From: Actinomycetota bacterium
GTDB taxonomy: Bacteria > Actinomycetota > Acidimicrobiia > Acidimicrobiales > JAFATL01
NCBI GenBank assembly: GCA_019243975.1
Contig: JAFATL010000172.1
Location: forward strand, 1-15,423
Direction: 5' to 3'
DNA: 15,423 nucleotides
Part shown: in pieces, positions 1 through 7,296 of the stretch
Layout of the letters: each line of letters opens with the position of its first letter
How positions within the stretch are numbered: the stretch's first letter is position 1
Translations under genes and position numbers: made by a program
Notes under the pieces: generated by a model
Told to the model about the DNA's origin: nothing
Databases searched by the model: none
Seen by the model: the letters and a program-made list of their open reading frames with translations, nothing else

Positions 1-408
1 GAGGTCCCAGTCGGTGAGTGCGCCTTCGGGTAGCGGCTCCCGAATAGCGGCGAGTCCGGCCTGGTGCGAGAGCAGCATGCGCACGGTCACCGCGTCCTTG
101 CCGTTCTTGCCGAACTCGGGCCAGTAGTCGATGACCAGTGCGTCGAGGTCGAGCAGGCCGCGCGACACGAGCATGTGCGCGCACAGGGCGGCCGCGCCCT
201 TGGTGCACGACCACACCACGCCGATCGTGTCGTGGTCCCACGCCCGCCCGGTGGCGGGATCGGCCACGCCGCCCCACAGGTCGACGACGGTCTCGCCGTC
301 GACCGTGACGCACACCGACGCGCCCACCTCGCCGCGCTCACCGAGGTTGCGTTCGAATTCCTCGGCGACCGACGCGAACCTCGGCTCGCACGTGCCCTCG
401 ACCGTCAT
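1..408 (-). CDS. Serine beta-lactamase/esterase-family hydrolase (3' end cut off by window edge)
   Basis: The open frame gives the first 136 residues of a class C beta-lactamase-related hydrolase (Beta-lactamase family PF00144, as in EstB-type family VIII esterases). It shows the nucleophile motif SxxK as S67-C-T-K70 and, further on, the family-typical stretch LLSHQAGL at 112-119. These enzymes form an acyl-enzyme on the serine and usually cleave esters, lactones or amides; true beta-lactam hydrolysis is not implied. No signal peptide is seen, so it is probably cytoplasmic. The ATG at 408 is preceded by an AGGGGGAAG ribosome-binding site (412-420). The rest of the gene, including the Y-x-N region, lies beyond the left edge. 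It is transcribed divergently from the QsdR-type regulator, and a shared control region lies between them. The family call is firm; the substrate is unknown. Confidence 0.85.
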   Translation of the reverse strand, partial: MTVEGTCEPRFASVAEEFERNLGERGEVGASVCVTVDGETVVDLWGGVADPATGRAWDHDTIGVVWSCTKGAAALCAHMLVSRGLLDLDALVIDYWPEFGKNGKDAVTVRMLLSHQAGLAAIREPLPEGALTDWDL

Positions 409-438
409 GCGCTTCCCCCTCAGCTGGAATCGATCCCG

Positions 439-467
439 TTTACAGGTGATGAGACATCTGATAGATT
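439..467 (+). promoter_or_regulatory. Predicted sigma-70-type promoter for the regulator/oxidoreductase operon
   Basis: A -35 box TTTACA (439-444) is followed by a 17-base spacer and a -10 box TAGATT (462-467). This matches the TTGACA/TANNNT actinobacterial pattern well. The expected start of transcription is near 474, which leaves a leader of about 60 bases before the GTG at 536. The GAGACA...TGTCTC inverted repeat at 451-473 covers the spacer and -10 box. Predicted from sequence only. Confidence 0.55.
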
Positions 468-473
468 TGTCTC
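451..473. promoter_or_regulatory. Candidate operator: GAGACA inverted repeat, with further copies nearby
   Basis: GAGACA (451-456) and TGTCTC (468-473) form perfect 6-base arms around an 11-base centre. Further GAGAC(A) copies lie at 479-483, 527-532 and 544-549. The inverted pair covers the -10 box of the plus-strand promoter, and the copy at 479-483 overlaps the -10 box of the minus-strand promoter. This is the expected layout for a repressor of both directions. The obvious candidate is the QsdR-type regulator encoded directly downstream. No motif for this family is known to me, so the assignment is inference. Confidence 0.45.
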
Positions 474-481
474 GTGGCGAG

Positions 482-510
482 ACTGTACGAAGATCTGTTT
501 CAGCGGTCAA
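482..510 (-). promoter_or_regulatory. Predicted promoter for the divergent hydrolase gene
   Basis: Read on the minus strand, TTGACC (510-505) is followed by a 17-base spacer and TACAGT (487-482). This is close to the TTGACA/TANNNT consensus. Transcription would begin near 475 and run leftward to the ATG at 408. The promoter faces the plus-strand promoter at 439-467; their -10 boxes are only about 14 bases apart, so polymerase probably cannot occupy both at once. Confidence 0.5.
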
Positions 511-535
511 GGGCCTCTTCACCGGTGAGACACGC

Positions 536-1159
536 GTGGCGGTGAGACAGCGCAAGAGCGCCACCGCCGGCCCGACCGTCCTGGAGCGGCACCTCACCGG
601 CAACGGGCACACGGAAGCGGCCACGCCGGTCGACGCGTTCAACGCCGCTCGCCGCACGTTCCTCCGGGGCGAGCGGGTCGACATGGGCGCGCTCGCCGCG
701 GAGCTGGGTGTGAGCCGGGCGACGCTCTACCGCTGGGTGGGCGATCGTGACCAGCTGTTGGGCGAGGTCATGTGGTCGGTCGCATCCATCGGCATGGACC
801 AGGCCAAGGCGGCGGCCAAAGGCGACGGGGCCGAGTGGCTGCTCGACATCTACTGGAAGTTCGGCGATCTCATCATCGACTTCGACCCCGTCCGTCGCTT
901 CGTCGAGAACGAGCCCGAGTGCGCCTTGCGCGTGATGACCTCGAAGCACTCCCCCCACCAGAAGCGGGTGGTCGAGTACTGGCGCGACCTGCTGGTCGAA
1001 GCCGAGCGCGAGCGCGGGCTCGTCCCCAAGCTCGATGCCGACACCATGGCCTACGTCCTCATCCGCATCGCCGAGTCGTTCCTCTGGAGCGACCTCATCA
1101 CCGGCGAACCCAGCGACCGAGCAAAGGCCCAGGAAGTAGCGCGAGCCTTGCTCACATGA
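536..1159 (+). CDS. QsdR-type TetR/AcrR transcriptional regulator
   Basis: A 207-residue DNA-binding regulator. The helix-turn-helix lies at about residues 50-69 (MGALAAELGVSRATLYRWVG). This stretch, and the C-terminal half with its ...MAYVLIRIAESFLWSDLITGEPS segment (shown only to place the ligand domain), resemble the QsdR branch of TetR regulators, known from lactone-degradation control in Rhodococcus. The same frame stays open far upstream, but the GTG at 536 is chosen because GGTGAG (524-529) sits 6 bases before it and the predicted promoter start is near 474. The GTG at 542 is an alternative; the ATG at 449 would lie upstream of the predicted transcription start. The stop overlaps the next gene's start (ATGA, 1156-1159), so the regulator is co-translated with the oxidoreductase. 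It probably controls its own operon and the divergent hydrolase through the GAGACA boxes. The ligand is unknown. Confidence 0.85.
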   Translation: MAVRQRKSATAGPTVLERHLTGNGHTEAATPVDAFNAARRTFLRGERVDMGALAAELGVSRATLYRWVGDRDQLLGEVMWSVASIGMDQAKAAAKGDGAEWLLDIYWKFGDLIIDFDPVRRFVENEPECALRVMTSKHSPHQKRVVEYWRDLLVEAERERGLVPKLDADTMAYVLIRIAESFLWSDLITGEPSDRAKAQEVARALLT

Positions 1160-3333
1160 CCGCCACCCACTTCCGGACCTGCCCCCTCTGTGAAGCCACC
1201 TGCGGGCTGTCGATCGAGGTGGGCGACGACGGCACGATCGGGCGCATCCGGGGCGACATGGACGACGTGTTCAGCCACGGGTTCATCTGCCCGAAGGGCT
1301 CGACCGTGAAGCAGCTCCACGAGGACCCGAACCGGCTGCGCACGCCGATGATCCGGCGCGACGGCGAGCTGGTGCCGGCCACGTGGGACGAGGCGTTCGC
1401 GGAAGTCGAGCGTCGGCTCATGCCGCTCATCGGCGCCCACGGCCGCGACGCCGTGGCGATCTACCTGGGCAACCCCAACGTGCACAACCTGTCGGGGCTG
1501 CTCTACCCGCGCTTCTTCATCCGGGCCATGGGGACGAGGAACATCTACTCGGCGAGCACGATCGACCAGCGTCCGAAAGAGGTCAGCAGCGGCTTGATGT
1601 TCGGCGCCATGCTGAGCCACCCGCTGCCCGACCTCGACCGCACTGACTACGTGTTGATGCTCGGCGCCAACCCGTACGAGTCCAACGGCAGCCTGGCCAC
1701 CGCCCCGGACTGGCCCGGCCGCCTCGAAGCCATCCAGGGGCGCGGCGGCAAGGTCGTCGTCGTCGACCCGCGCCGCACCAAGACGGCCGAGGCGGCCAGC
1801 GAGCACGTCGCCATCCGGCCCGGCACCGATGCCCACTTGCTGCTGGCGATGGTGCACGTGCTGTTCGCCGACGGGCTGGTCGACCTGGGCGCCGCGGGTG
1901 AGTACGTCACCGGCGTCGAGACGGTCGAGCAGGCGGCGCGCGAGTTCACGCCCGAGATCGTGAGCCCGGTGTGCGGCATCGACGCGACCACGATCCGTCG
2001 GCTCGCCCACGATCTCGCCGGCGCGCCGACCGCGTGTGTGTACGGGCGCATCGGAACCTGCACGCAGGAGTTCGGCACCATCGCCAGCTGGCTGGTCGAC
2101 GTGCTCAACACGCTCACCGGGAACCTCGACCGCCCGGGCGGGGCGATGTGGTGCAAGCCCGCGGCCGGGTCACCCACGACGCGAGGCAAGCCGCGGTTCG
2201 GCCGGGGCGTGAAGCTGGGCCGCAGCCACTCGCGCGTCCGTGGCCTGCCCGAGACGTACAGCGAGTTCCCAGCCGCCTGCCTGGCCGAAGAGATCGACAC
2301 ACCCGGTGACGGCCAGGTGCGCGCCTTGTTCGTGCTTGGAGGCAACCCCGCGCTCTCGGTCCCCAACAGTGGCCGGCTCCAGGCGGCCCTGGGCACGCTC
2401 GATCTGCTGGTGTCGGTCGACATCTACGTCAACGAGACCAGCCGCCATGCCGACGTGATCTTCCCCGCCCCCAGCTCGCTGACGCGGGGGCACTACGACC
2501 TCGGCTTCTACCAGCTGTCGATCCGCAACGTCGCCAACTACTCGCCGCCCGTCCTGCCGCCCGAGCCCGACGCCATGGACGAGTGGAAGATCCTCTGCAA
2601 GTTGGCGCTGATCGCCCAGGGCATGGGCGCCGACGCCGACCCGGCCGTCGTCGACGACCTGGCCATCCGCGGCATGGCCGAAGCGGCCGGCCGCGATCCC
2701 GACGAGGTCGTGGCAGAACTTGCGCCCCGCGTCGGGCCTGAGCGCCTGCTCGACTTCATGCTGCGCACCGGACCGTACGGCCTCACGCTCGACCAGTTGC
2801 TGGAGCACCCGCACGGCCTCGACCTCGGCCCCATGGAGCCACGCCTCCCCGACGTACTGCGCACACCGTCGGGCATGGTCGAGCTGGCGCCGGAACCGAT
2901 CGTGGCCGACGTCGAGCGCCTGCGCGCCTCGCTCGACCGCCGCGCCAACGGTGGCTTCGTACTCATCGGCCGCCGCCAGGTGCGGTCCAACAACTCGTGG
3001 ATGCACAACGTCAACGTGCTGGTGAAGGGCAAGGCCCGCTGCACGTTGCAGGTGCACCCCGACGACGCGGCGCGCCTGGGCCTGGGCGCCGACGCCAAGG
3101 TGTCGTCGCGCGTGGGCGCGTTGATCGCGCCGGTCGAGATCACCGACGCGGTGATGCCCGGCGTCGTCAGCCTCCCCCACGGCTGGGGCCACGACCTTCC
3201 CGGCGTCGAGCTCGACGTTGCTCGCGCCCACGCGGGCGTGAACTCGAACGTGCTGGCCGACGACACGCTTTTCGACCCGATCTCAGGGAACGCCGTGTTC
3301 AACGGCATCCCCGTGGAGATTGCCCCCGCCTAA
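1156..3333 (+). CDS. Molybdopterin (bis-MGD) oxidoreductase, formate dehydrogenase/BisC-like
   Basis: A 725-residue catalytic subunit of the DMSO-reductase superfamily. The N-terminal [4Fe-4S] site is C9-x2-C12-x3-C16-x28-C45, followed by P46-K47-G48, where the lysine conventionally relays electrons to the cofactor. The central cofactor-binding part includes LGANPYES (169-176) and LGGNP (394-398). The C-terminal molydopterin-dinucleotide-binding domain carries RRQVRSNNSWMHN (606-618) and LPHGWGHD (673-680). There is no twin-arginine signal, so it acts in the cytoplasm. In the usual metal-ligand region (I136-D137-Q138-R139-P140-K141-E142-V143-S144-S145) there is neither Cys nor selenocysteine, so this is unlikely to be a true formate dehydrogenase. 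No electron-transfer subunit is adjacent. The start is fixed by the ATGA overlap with the regulator. From memory, a similar TetR/oxidoreductase pair exists in mycobacteria (Rv0196/Rv0197); I could not check this. The substrate is unknown. Confidence 0.9.
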   Translation: MTATHFRTCPLCEATCGLSIEVGDDGTIGRIRGDMDDVFSHGFICPKGSTVKQLHEDPNRLRTPMIRRDGELVPATWDEAFAEVERRLMPLIGAHGRDAVAIYLGNPNVHNLSGLLYPRFFIRAMGTRNIYSASTIDQRPKEVSSGLMFGAMLSHPLPDLDRTDYVLMLGANPYESNGSLATAPDWPGRLEAIQGRGGKVVVVDPRRTKTAEAASEHVAIRPGTDAHLLLAMVHVLFADGLVDLGAAGEYVTGVETVEQAAREFTPEIVSPVCGIDATTIRRLAHDLAGAPTACVYGRIGTCTQEFGTIASWLVDVLNTLTGNLDRPGGAMWCKPAAGSPTTRGKPRFGRGVKLGRSHSRVRGLPETYSEFPAACLAEEIDTPGDGQVRALFVLGGNPALSVPNSGRLQAALGTLDLLVSVDIYVNETSRHADVIFPAPSSLTRGHYDLGFYQLSIRNVANYSPPVLPPEPDAMDEWKILCKLALIAQGMGADADPAVVDDLAIRGMAEAAGRDPDEVVAELAPRVGPERLLDFMLRTGPYGLTLDQLLEHPHGLDLGPMEPRLPDVLRTPSGMVELAPEPIVADVERLRASLDRRANGGFVLIGRRQVRSNNSWMHNVNVLVKGKARCTLQVHPDDAARLGLGADAKVSSRVGALIAPVEITDAVMPGVVSLPHGWGHDLPGVELDVARAHAGVNSNVLADDTLFDPISGNAVFNGIPVEIAPA

Positions 3334-3347
3334 CGAGGAGACAACCG

Positions 3348-4007
3348 ATGACGACGTCCGCGGCCGGCTTCGACCTGGCCCAGACCGACAAGCTGCTGAC
3401 CACCACCCGGTCGGTGCGGAAGCGCCTCGACTTCTCGCGACCGGTGAGCCGCGACGTCGTGCTCGAGTGCATCGACATCGCCCTGCAGGCGCCCAGTGGC
3501 GGTAACAGCCAGCCGTGGCGGTGGCTGCTCGTCGACGATCCCGGTGTCATCAAGCAGTTGGGCGCCATCTACCAGAAGGCGCACGACCCCTACATGGCCG
3601 CCAACCGCAAGGCGGCCGAGGAGGCGGGCGTCACCGATCGCAACGCCATCATGGACTCGTCGACCTACCTGTCCGACCACATGGGCGAGGTGCCGATGAT
3701 GGTCATCCCCTGCCTCCTCGGCCGGGTCGACGGTTCGTCGGGCACGGAGAGCGCCGGGTTCTTCGGCTCGATCCTTCCCGCCGCGTGGAGCCTGATGCTT
3801 GCGCTCCGCAGCCGCGGGCTGGGTTCGGCGTGGACGACGCTGCACCTCGTCTACGAGAAGGAGGCGGCCGAGGTGCTCGGCATCCCCGACACCGTGACGC
3901 AATGCGCGCTCCTCCCGATCGCCTACTACACGGGCGACGACTTCAAACCGGCCAAGCGCCAGCCCGCCACCAAGGTCACCTACATCAACGGGTGGAAGCA
4001 GCGGTGA
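3348..4007 (+). CDS. Nitroreductase-family FMN oxidoreductase
   Basis: A 219-residue flavoprotein of the nitroreductase fold, usually a homodimer binding FMN at the subunit interface. FMN-phosphate contacts are expected from R21-S22-V23-R24-K25-R26. The classical S-G-G-N-S-Q-P-W segment spans 50-57, and the C-terminal G-L-G-S-A-W stretch (157-162) also fits the family. Members reduce nitro groups, quinones or enones with NAD(P)H; some dehalogenate or remodel flavins. The ATG at 3348 has a strong GAGGAG site (3335-3340) 7 bases upstream and starts 14 bases after the oxidoreductase stop. Its own stop overlaps the next start (GTGA, 4004-4007). The context suggests a step in the same redox pathway as its neighbours. 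The family call is firm; the reaction is not known. Confidence 0.88.
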   Translation: MTTSAAGFDLAQTDKLLTTTRSVRKRLDFSRPVSRDVVLECIDIALQAPSGGNSQPWRWLLVDDPGVIKQLGAIYQKAHDPYMAANRKAAEEAGVTDRNAIMDSSTYLSDHMGEVPMMVIPCLLGRVDGSSGTESAGFFGSILPAAWSLMLALRSRGLGSAWTTLHLVYEKEAAEVLGIPDTVTQCALLPIAYYTGDDFKPAKRQPATKVTYINGWKQR

Positions 4008-4753
4008 CCATGCCGATGTCGGCCCAGAGGCCGAACGCACTGGTCACCGGCGGCGCATCTGGCATCGGCGCGGCCACCGCGCGCCGACTGGCGGCCGATG
4101 GCATGCACGTGGTGGTCGCCGACCTCGACGAGGTGGGCGCCAAGGACGTCGCGTCTGAGTTCGGCGGCGACGCCGTGCAGCTCGACGTGTGCGACGCCGA
4201 CGCGGTGCGGGAGGTGTTCGGTGCAGTCGGTCCCGTCGACGTGCTGGTGAACAACGCGGGCGCCGACCGGTTCGCCTTCTTCGTGCACACCGACGAACGC
4301 GATTGGGACGCGGTCCTGGACGTGAACCTGCGAGGCGTGATCGCATGCACCCACGCGGTGCTGCCCGGGATGCTCGAGCGCGGACGGGGCGTGATCGTCA
4401 ACGTGGCCAGCGAGGCAGGACGGGTCGGCGCCATCGCCGGCGCCGTGTACTCGGCGGCCAAGGCGGGCGTCATCGGGTTCACCAAGGCGATCGCCCGTGA
4501 AGGCGCCCGCCAAGGGGTGCGCTGCAACGCCGTGGCGCCGGGCCCCATCGAAACGCCGTTGCTCAACGGCGCCGTGGCCGACTCGGGCGCCATGGGCGCT
4601 CGCCTCAAGCAGGGGATGATCGACGCCACCGCCATGGGGCGCAGCGGCCTCGCCGGCGAGGTGGCAGGTGCCATCGCCTTCCTGGCCTCCGACGATGCCA
4701 CCTACATCACCGGTCACACCGTCCCGGTGAGCGGCGGTCTGTCAATGTGGTGA
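4004..4753 (+). CDS. Short-chain dehydrogenase/reductase, BadH/FabG-like
   Basis: A 249-residue Rossmann-fold enzyme with the complete classical SDR signature: TGGASGIG nucleotide loop (15-22), D40 after beta-2 (favouring NAD over NADP), D61, NNAG (83-86), and the catalytic set N108, S136, Y149 and K153 (YSAAK). The core, with DVNLRG and VASEAGRVG, most resembles 2-hydroxycyclohexanecarboxyl-CoA dehydrogenase (BadH) and related 3-hydroxyacyl-CoA dehydrogenases, but FabG-type specificity is equally possible. The GTG at 4004 overlaps the nitroreductase stop and has GGAAG 5 bases upstream; ATGs at 4010 and 4016 are alternatives that remove 2 or 4 residues. It probably oxidises a hydroxyl intermediate in the pathway served by this operon. 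Confidence 0.9.
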   Translation: MTMPMSAQRPNALVTGGASGIGAATARRLAADGMHVVVADLDEVGAKDVASEFGGDAVQLDVCDADAVREVFGAVGPVDVLVNNAGADRFAFFVHTDERDWDAVLDVNLRGVIACTHAVLPGMLERGRGVIVNVASEAGRVGAIAGAVYSAAKAGVIGFTKAIAREGARQGVRCNAVAPGPIETPLLNGAVADSGAMGARLKQGMIDATAMGRSGLAGEVAGAIAFLASDDATYITGHTVPVSGGLSMW

Positions 4754-4754
4754 G

Positions 4755-5633
4755 GTGCTGGGGAGGACATGGCTGCTGCTGGTCGCGCTGGCGGCCGTCG
4801 CACTCGTCCCCCACGGCGTTGCCGCCGCCCCCGCCCCGCCCCAGGCGGTAATCATCGCCGGCTATTCGGGCGACGCGGCCGAGCCCTTCCTGTCGCGCGA
4901 TGGGCGGTGGCTGTTCTTCAACAGCGGCTACGCCGCCGGCACCAACATCGACCTGTTCGCCGCCGAACGAGTCGACGACCTCCACTTCGTCTTCCGGGGC
5001 CCCGTGGCGGGCGCCAATTCGAGCGACCTCGACGCCGTCGCGTCGACCGACGTCCGGGGCGAGTTCTTCTTCATCTCGCCTCGGAGTTACGACAAGACCC
5101 AGTCGACCGTGTACCGGGGAACGCTCTCGCCCACCGGCGCGTCCCTCGCCGACGTCGCCGTCGTACCGGGATTGCAGGCGTCGGGGCCGGCGAAGGTGGT
5201 GTTCGACGCCGAGGTCAGCCCCGACGGCAACTGGCTGCTGTTCGCCGAAGGCCAGTACGTGCCGTACAACCCGCTGGCGATCCCGGCGACCGCGGACCTC
5301 CAGTTGGCCCGCCGCGGCGGCGCCGGCTTCGTGCGCGACCCGAGCGGGTCCGCCCTCTTCGCCAACGTGAACTCGCCCGCCCTCGAGTACGCCCCCGCGC
5401 TCTCGCCCGACGGCCTGACGCTGTCGTTCACGCGGTTGTCAGCGGGCCCGGCCGCCGACCCCCAGATCTTCCTGGCCACGCGCCCCAACCTGCGCAGCCG
5501 ATTCGGTCCGCCCGTCCGGGTCAGCGCCGCCACCGGATACGTGGAAGCGGCCACGTTCAGCCCCGACGGCCGGGCCATCTACTTCCACCACAAGGTCGGC
5601 AACCAGCTCCGCATCGAGCGCCTGCCGATCTGA
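4755..5633 (+). CDS. Secreted PD40/TolB-like beta-propeller protein
   Basis: A 292-residue protein with a good Sec signal peptide: R4, a hydrophobic core at 6-18, and a likely cut after the VAAA stretch (about residues 22-25). The mature part holds several WD40-like PD40 blades built around an SPDG-type turn: SRDGRWLFF (47-55), VSPDGNWLLF (154-163), LSPDGLTLSF (216-225) and FSPDGRAIYF (268-277), with a weaker copy near 100-107. Such propellers bind ligands or proteins outside the cytoplasm; no catalytic residues are evident. The GTG start lies one base after the dehydrogenase stop, with little room for a ribosome-binding site, so translation probably depends on reinitiation. Its secretion contrasts with the four cytoplasmic gene products before it. 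The function is unknown; it may be the last gene of the operon. Confidence 0.8.
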   Translation: MLGRTWLLLVALAAVALVPHGVAAAPAPPQAVIIAGYSGDAAEPFLSRDGRWLFFNSGYAAGTNIDLFAAERVDDLHFVFRGPVAGANSSDLDAVASTDVRGEFFFISPRSYDKTQSTVYRGTLSPTGASLADVAVVPGLQASGPAKVVFDAEVSPDGNWLLFAEGQYVPYNPLAIPATADLQLARRGGAGFVRDPSGSALFANVNSPALEYAPALSPDGLTLSFTRLSAGPAADPQIFLATRPNLRSRFGPPVRVSAATGYVEAATFSPDGRAIYFHHKVGNQLRIERLPI

Positions 5634-5640
5634 CCGCCGG

Positions 5641-7296
5641 CTACTTGGCGCGGGCGCCTTTCTTGGTGGGCGCACCCGAGCGGTTGACGGCGGTGTCGTC
5701 GGTGCCGAGGTAGGACTCGATCACCTTGGGGTGCTCGAGCACCTCCTTGGGCGTGCCCTCGGCGATCACCGCGCCCAGCTCGAGGGCGATCATGCGGTCG
5801 CAGATGGCCGAGAGCAGCGGCATGTCGTGCTCGATGACGAGGATCGAGCAACCGGTGCGCTCGCGCACGCGCTCCAGGAGCGGGCCCAACGCCTCGGTCT
5901 CCCGCTGGGCCACGCCGGCCGACGGCTCGTCGAGCATCAGCACCTTGGGCTCCTGTGCCATCACGCAGGCCAGGTCGACGATGCGGCGCGTGCCGGTGGA
6001 CAGCTCACCGGTGAGCTTGTCGTGGAAGGCACTCAGGCCCATCAGCGACACCAGCTCCTCGACCTTGTTCGACACGGCCAGCTCCGACTCGAACGACGCC
6101 GGCAGCTGGAAGGCGGCCGCCACCATGTCCTTCGACTCGAGGTGCCGCTCGCGCGCCACCGCGATCGTCTCGGCCACCGTCAACGTGGGAAAGAGCAGCG
6201 CGTCCTGGAAGGACCGGCCCAGGCCGTGGCGAGCGCGGCCGTGCGGCGCTGTCTCGGTGACATCGACCTCGCCGAGCTTCACGCGACCCCCGTCGATCAC
6301 GAGGAAGCCGGAGATGCAGTCCATCAACGTCGTCTTGCCAGCGCCGTTGTGGCCGATGAGGCCGAGGATCTCGCCGTCGCGCAGCTGCAGGTCGACGTCC
6401 TGCAGGGCGGTGATGCCGCCGAAGCGCTTGGTCACCTCGACGCACTCGAGCAGCACGTCGGCGTCGGCCGCAATCTCGGGCCGTTTGGCCCGGGCCGGCG
6501 CCTTCTTCTTCGCAGCACTGCCGTTGCCGTCGGTGACCGCCGAAGCGCCGGCGATGAAGACCGAGCGCAGGATGTCGGGGCGGTCGAGCAACTCGTCGGT
6601 CGGGCCTTCGAAGCGGACCTCGCCCTTCTCCATGAACACGGCGCGCTCGGCCAGCTGGAGGGCGACGTTGACCGACTGCTCGACGATGACGATCGTCGTG
6701 CCCCGTTCGTGGATGTCGCGCACGACGTCGAGCAGCTGGCCGACGATCGTGGGCGCGAGGCCGAGCGAGAGCTCGTCGATCATCAGTACCTGAGGCTTGG
6801 TCATCAACGCGCCCCCGAGGGCGAGCATCTGCTGCTCGCCGCCGGAGAGGTCGCCCGCCATCTGGTCCTGGCGACGGGCCAGCACCGGGAACAACTCGTA
6901 GACCTCCTGCCGGGCCTCCTCGACCTTGTCGCCCTGGTCGCGAATGAGCCAACTGGCCAGGCGCAGGTTCTCGGCCACGCTCAACGTGGGGAACACGCCC
7001 TTGCCGCCGGGCATGAGCGAGACGCCGAGCTTGGTCGTGGCGTCGGCGGGCACGTTGGTGATGTCGTGGTCCTCGAAGGTGACCTTGCCCTTCTTGGGCT
7101 TGTTGAGCCCGCAGATGCCCTTGAGCAGCGTCGACTTCCCGGCGCCGTTGGTGCCCAGCAGGGCAACTAGCTCACCGCGCGCGATCTCGAAGTCGACGTC
7201 GAAGAGCACCTGCACCGGCCCGTACGCCATGTCGAGCCCGTGCACCGACAGGATCGGGCCCGCGCCGTTGGTCGCTTCGGTGGTGGTGGCGCTCAC
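5641..7296 (-). CDS. Fused LivF-LivG ATP-binding protein of a branched-chain-type ABC importer
   Basis: A 551-residue protein holding two complete ABC ATPase domains. The N-terminal half is LivF-like: Walker A GTNGAGKS (48-55), signature LSGGEQQ (150-156), Walker B VLMIDE (170-175) and a VEQ switch near 205. After a basic Ala/Lys linker (about 252-280), the C-terminal half is LivG-like: Walker A GHNGAGKT (315-322), an altered signature LSTGTRR (432-438), Walker B VLMLDEPSAG (452-461) and switch histidine H490. The two halves together would form the ATP-hydrolysing pair that powers the fused permease encoded just upstream. The GTG start at 7296 overlaps the permease stop (GTGA). LivF and LivG are usually separate proteins of about 240-260 residues. 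The C-terminal tail is Lys/Ala/Gly-rich. It ends 7 bases from the stop of the convergent propeller gene. Confidence 0.93.
   Translation of the reverse strand: MSATTTEATNGAGPILSVHGLDMAYGPVQVLFDVDFEIARGELVALLGTNGAGKSTLLKGICGLNKPKKGKVTFEDHDITNVPADATTKLGVSLMPGGKGVFPTLSVAENLRLASWLIRDQGDKVEEARQEVYELFPVLARRQDQMAGDLSGGEQQMLALGGALMTKPQVLMIDELSLGLAPTIVGQLLDVVRDIHERGTTIVIVEQSVNVALQLAERAVFMEKGEVRFEGPTDELLDRPDILRSVFIAGASAVTDGNGSAAKKKAPARAKRPEIAADADVLLECVEVTKRFGGITALQDVDLQLRDGEILGLIGHNGAGKTTLMDCISGFLVIDGGRVKLGEVDVTETAPHGRARHGLGRSFQDALLFPTLTVAETIAVARERHLESKDMVAAAFQLPASFESELAVSNKVEELVSLMGLSAFHDKLTGELSTGTRRIVDLACVMAQEPKVLMLDEPSAGVAQRETEALGPLLERVRERTGCSILVIEHDMPLLSAICDRMIALELGAVIAEGTPKEVLEHPKVIESYLGTDDTAVNRSGAPTKKGARAK

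Noticed and set aside
131..535. N-terminal extension of the QsdR-type regulator back to an ATG at 131 or 449
   Set aside because: It would run antisense through the hydrolase gene and through the predicted promoter. The extension has no TetR-like sequence, and GTG 536 has a usable ribosome-binding site.
772..1155. N-terminal extension of the molybdopterin oxidoreductase
   Set aside because: The added stretch is Arg/His/Pro-rich and lies over the TetR gene in another frame. The [4Fe-4S] cysteines begin right after the ATG at 1156.
2170..3231. A 353-codon open frame antisense to the molybdopterin oxidoreductase
   Set aside because: It has no recognisable motif; the sense strand carries the cofactor-binding domain here.
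5731..7170. A 479-codon open frame antisense to the ATPase gene
   Set aside because: The opposite strand has two complete sets of ABC ATPase motifs. This frame has biased composition and no domain.
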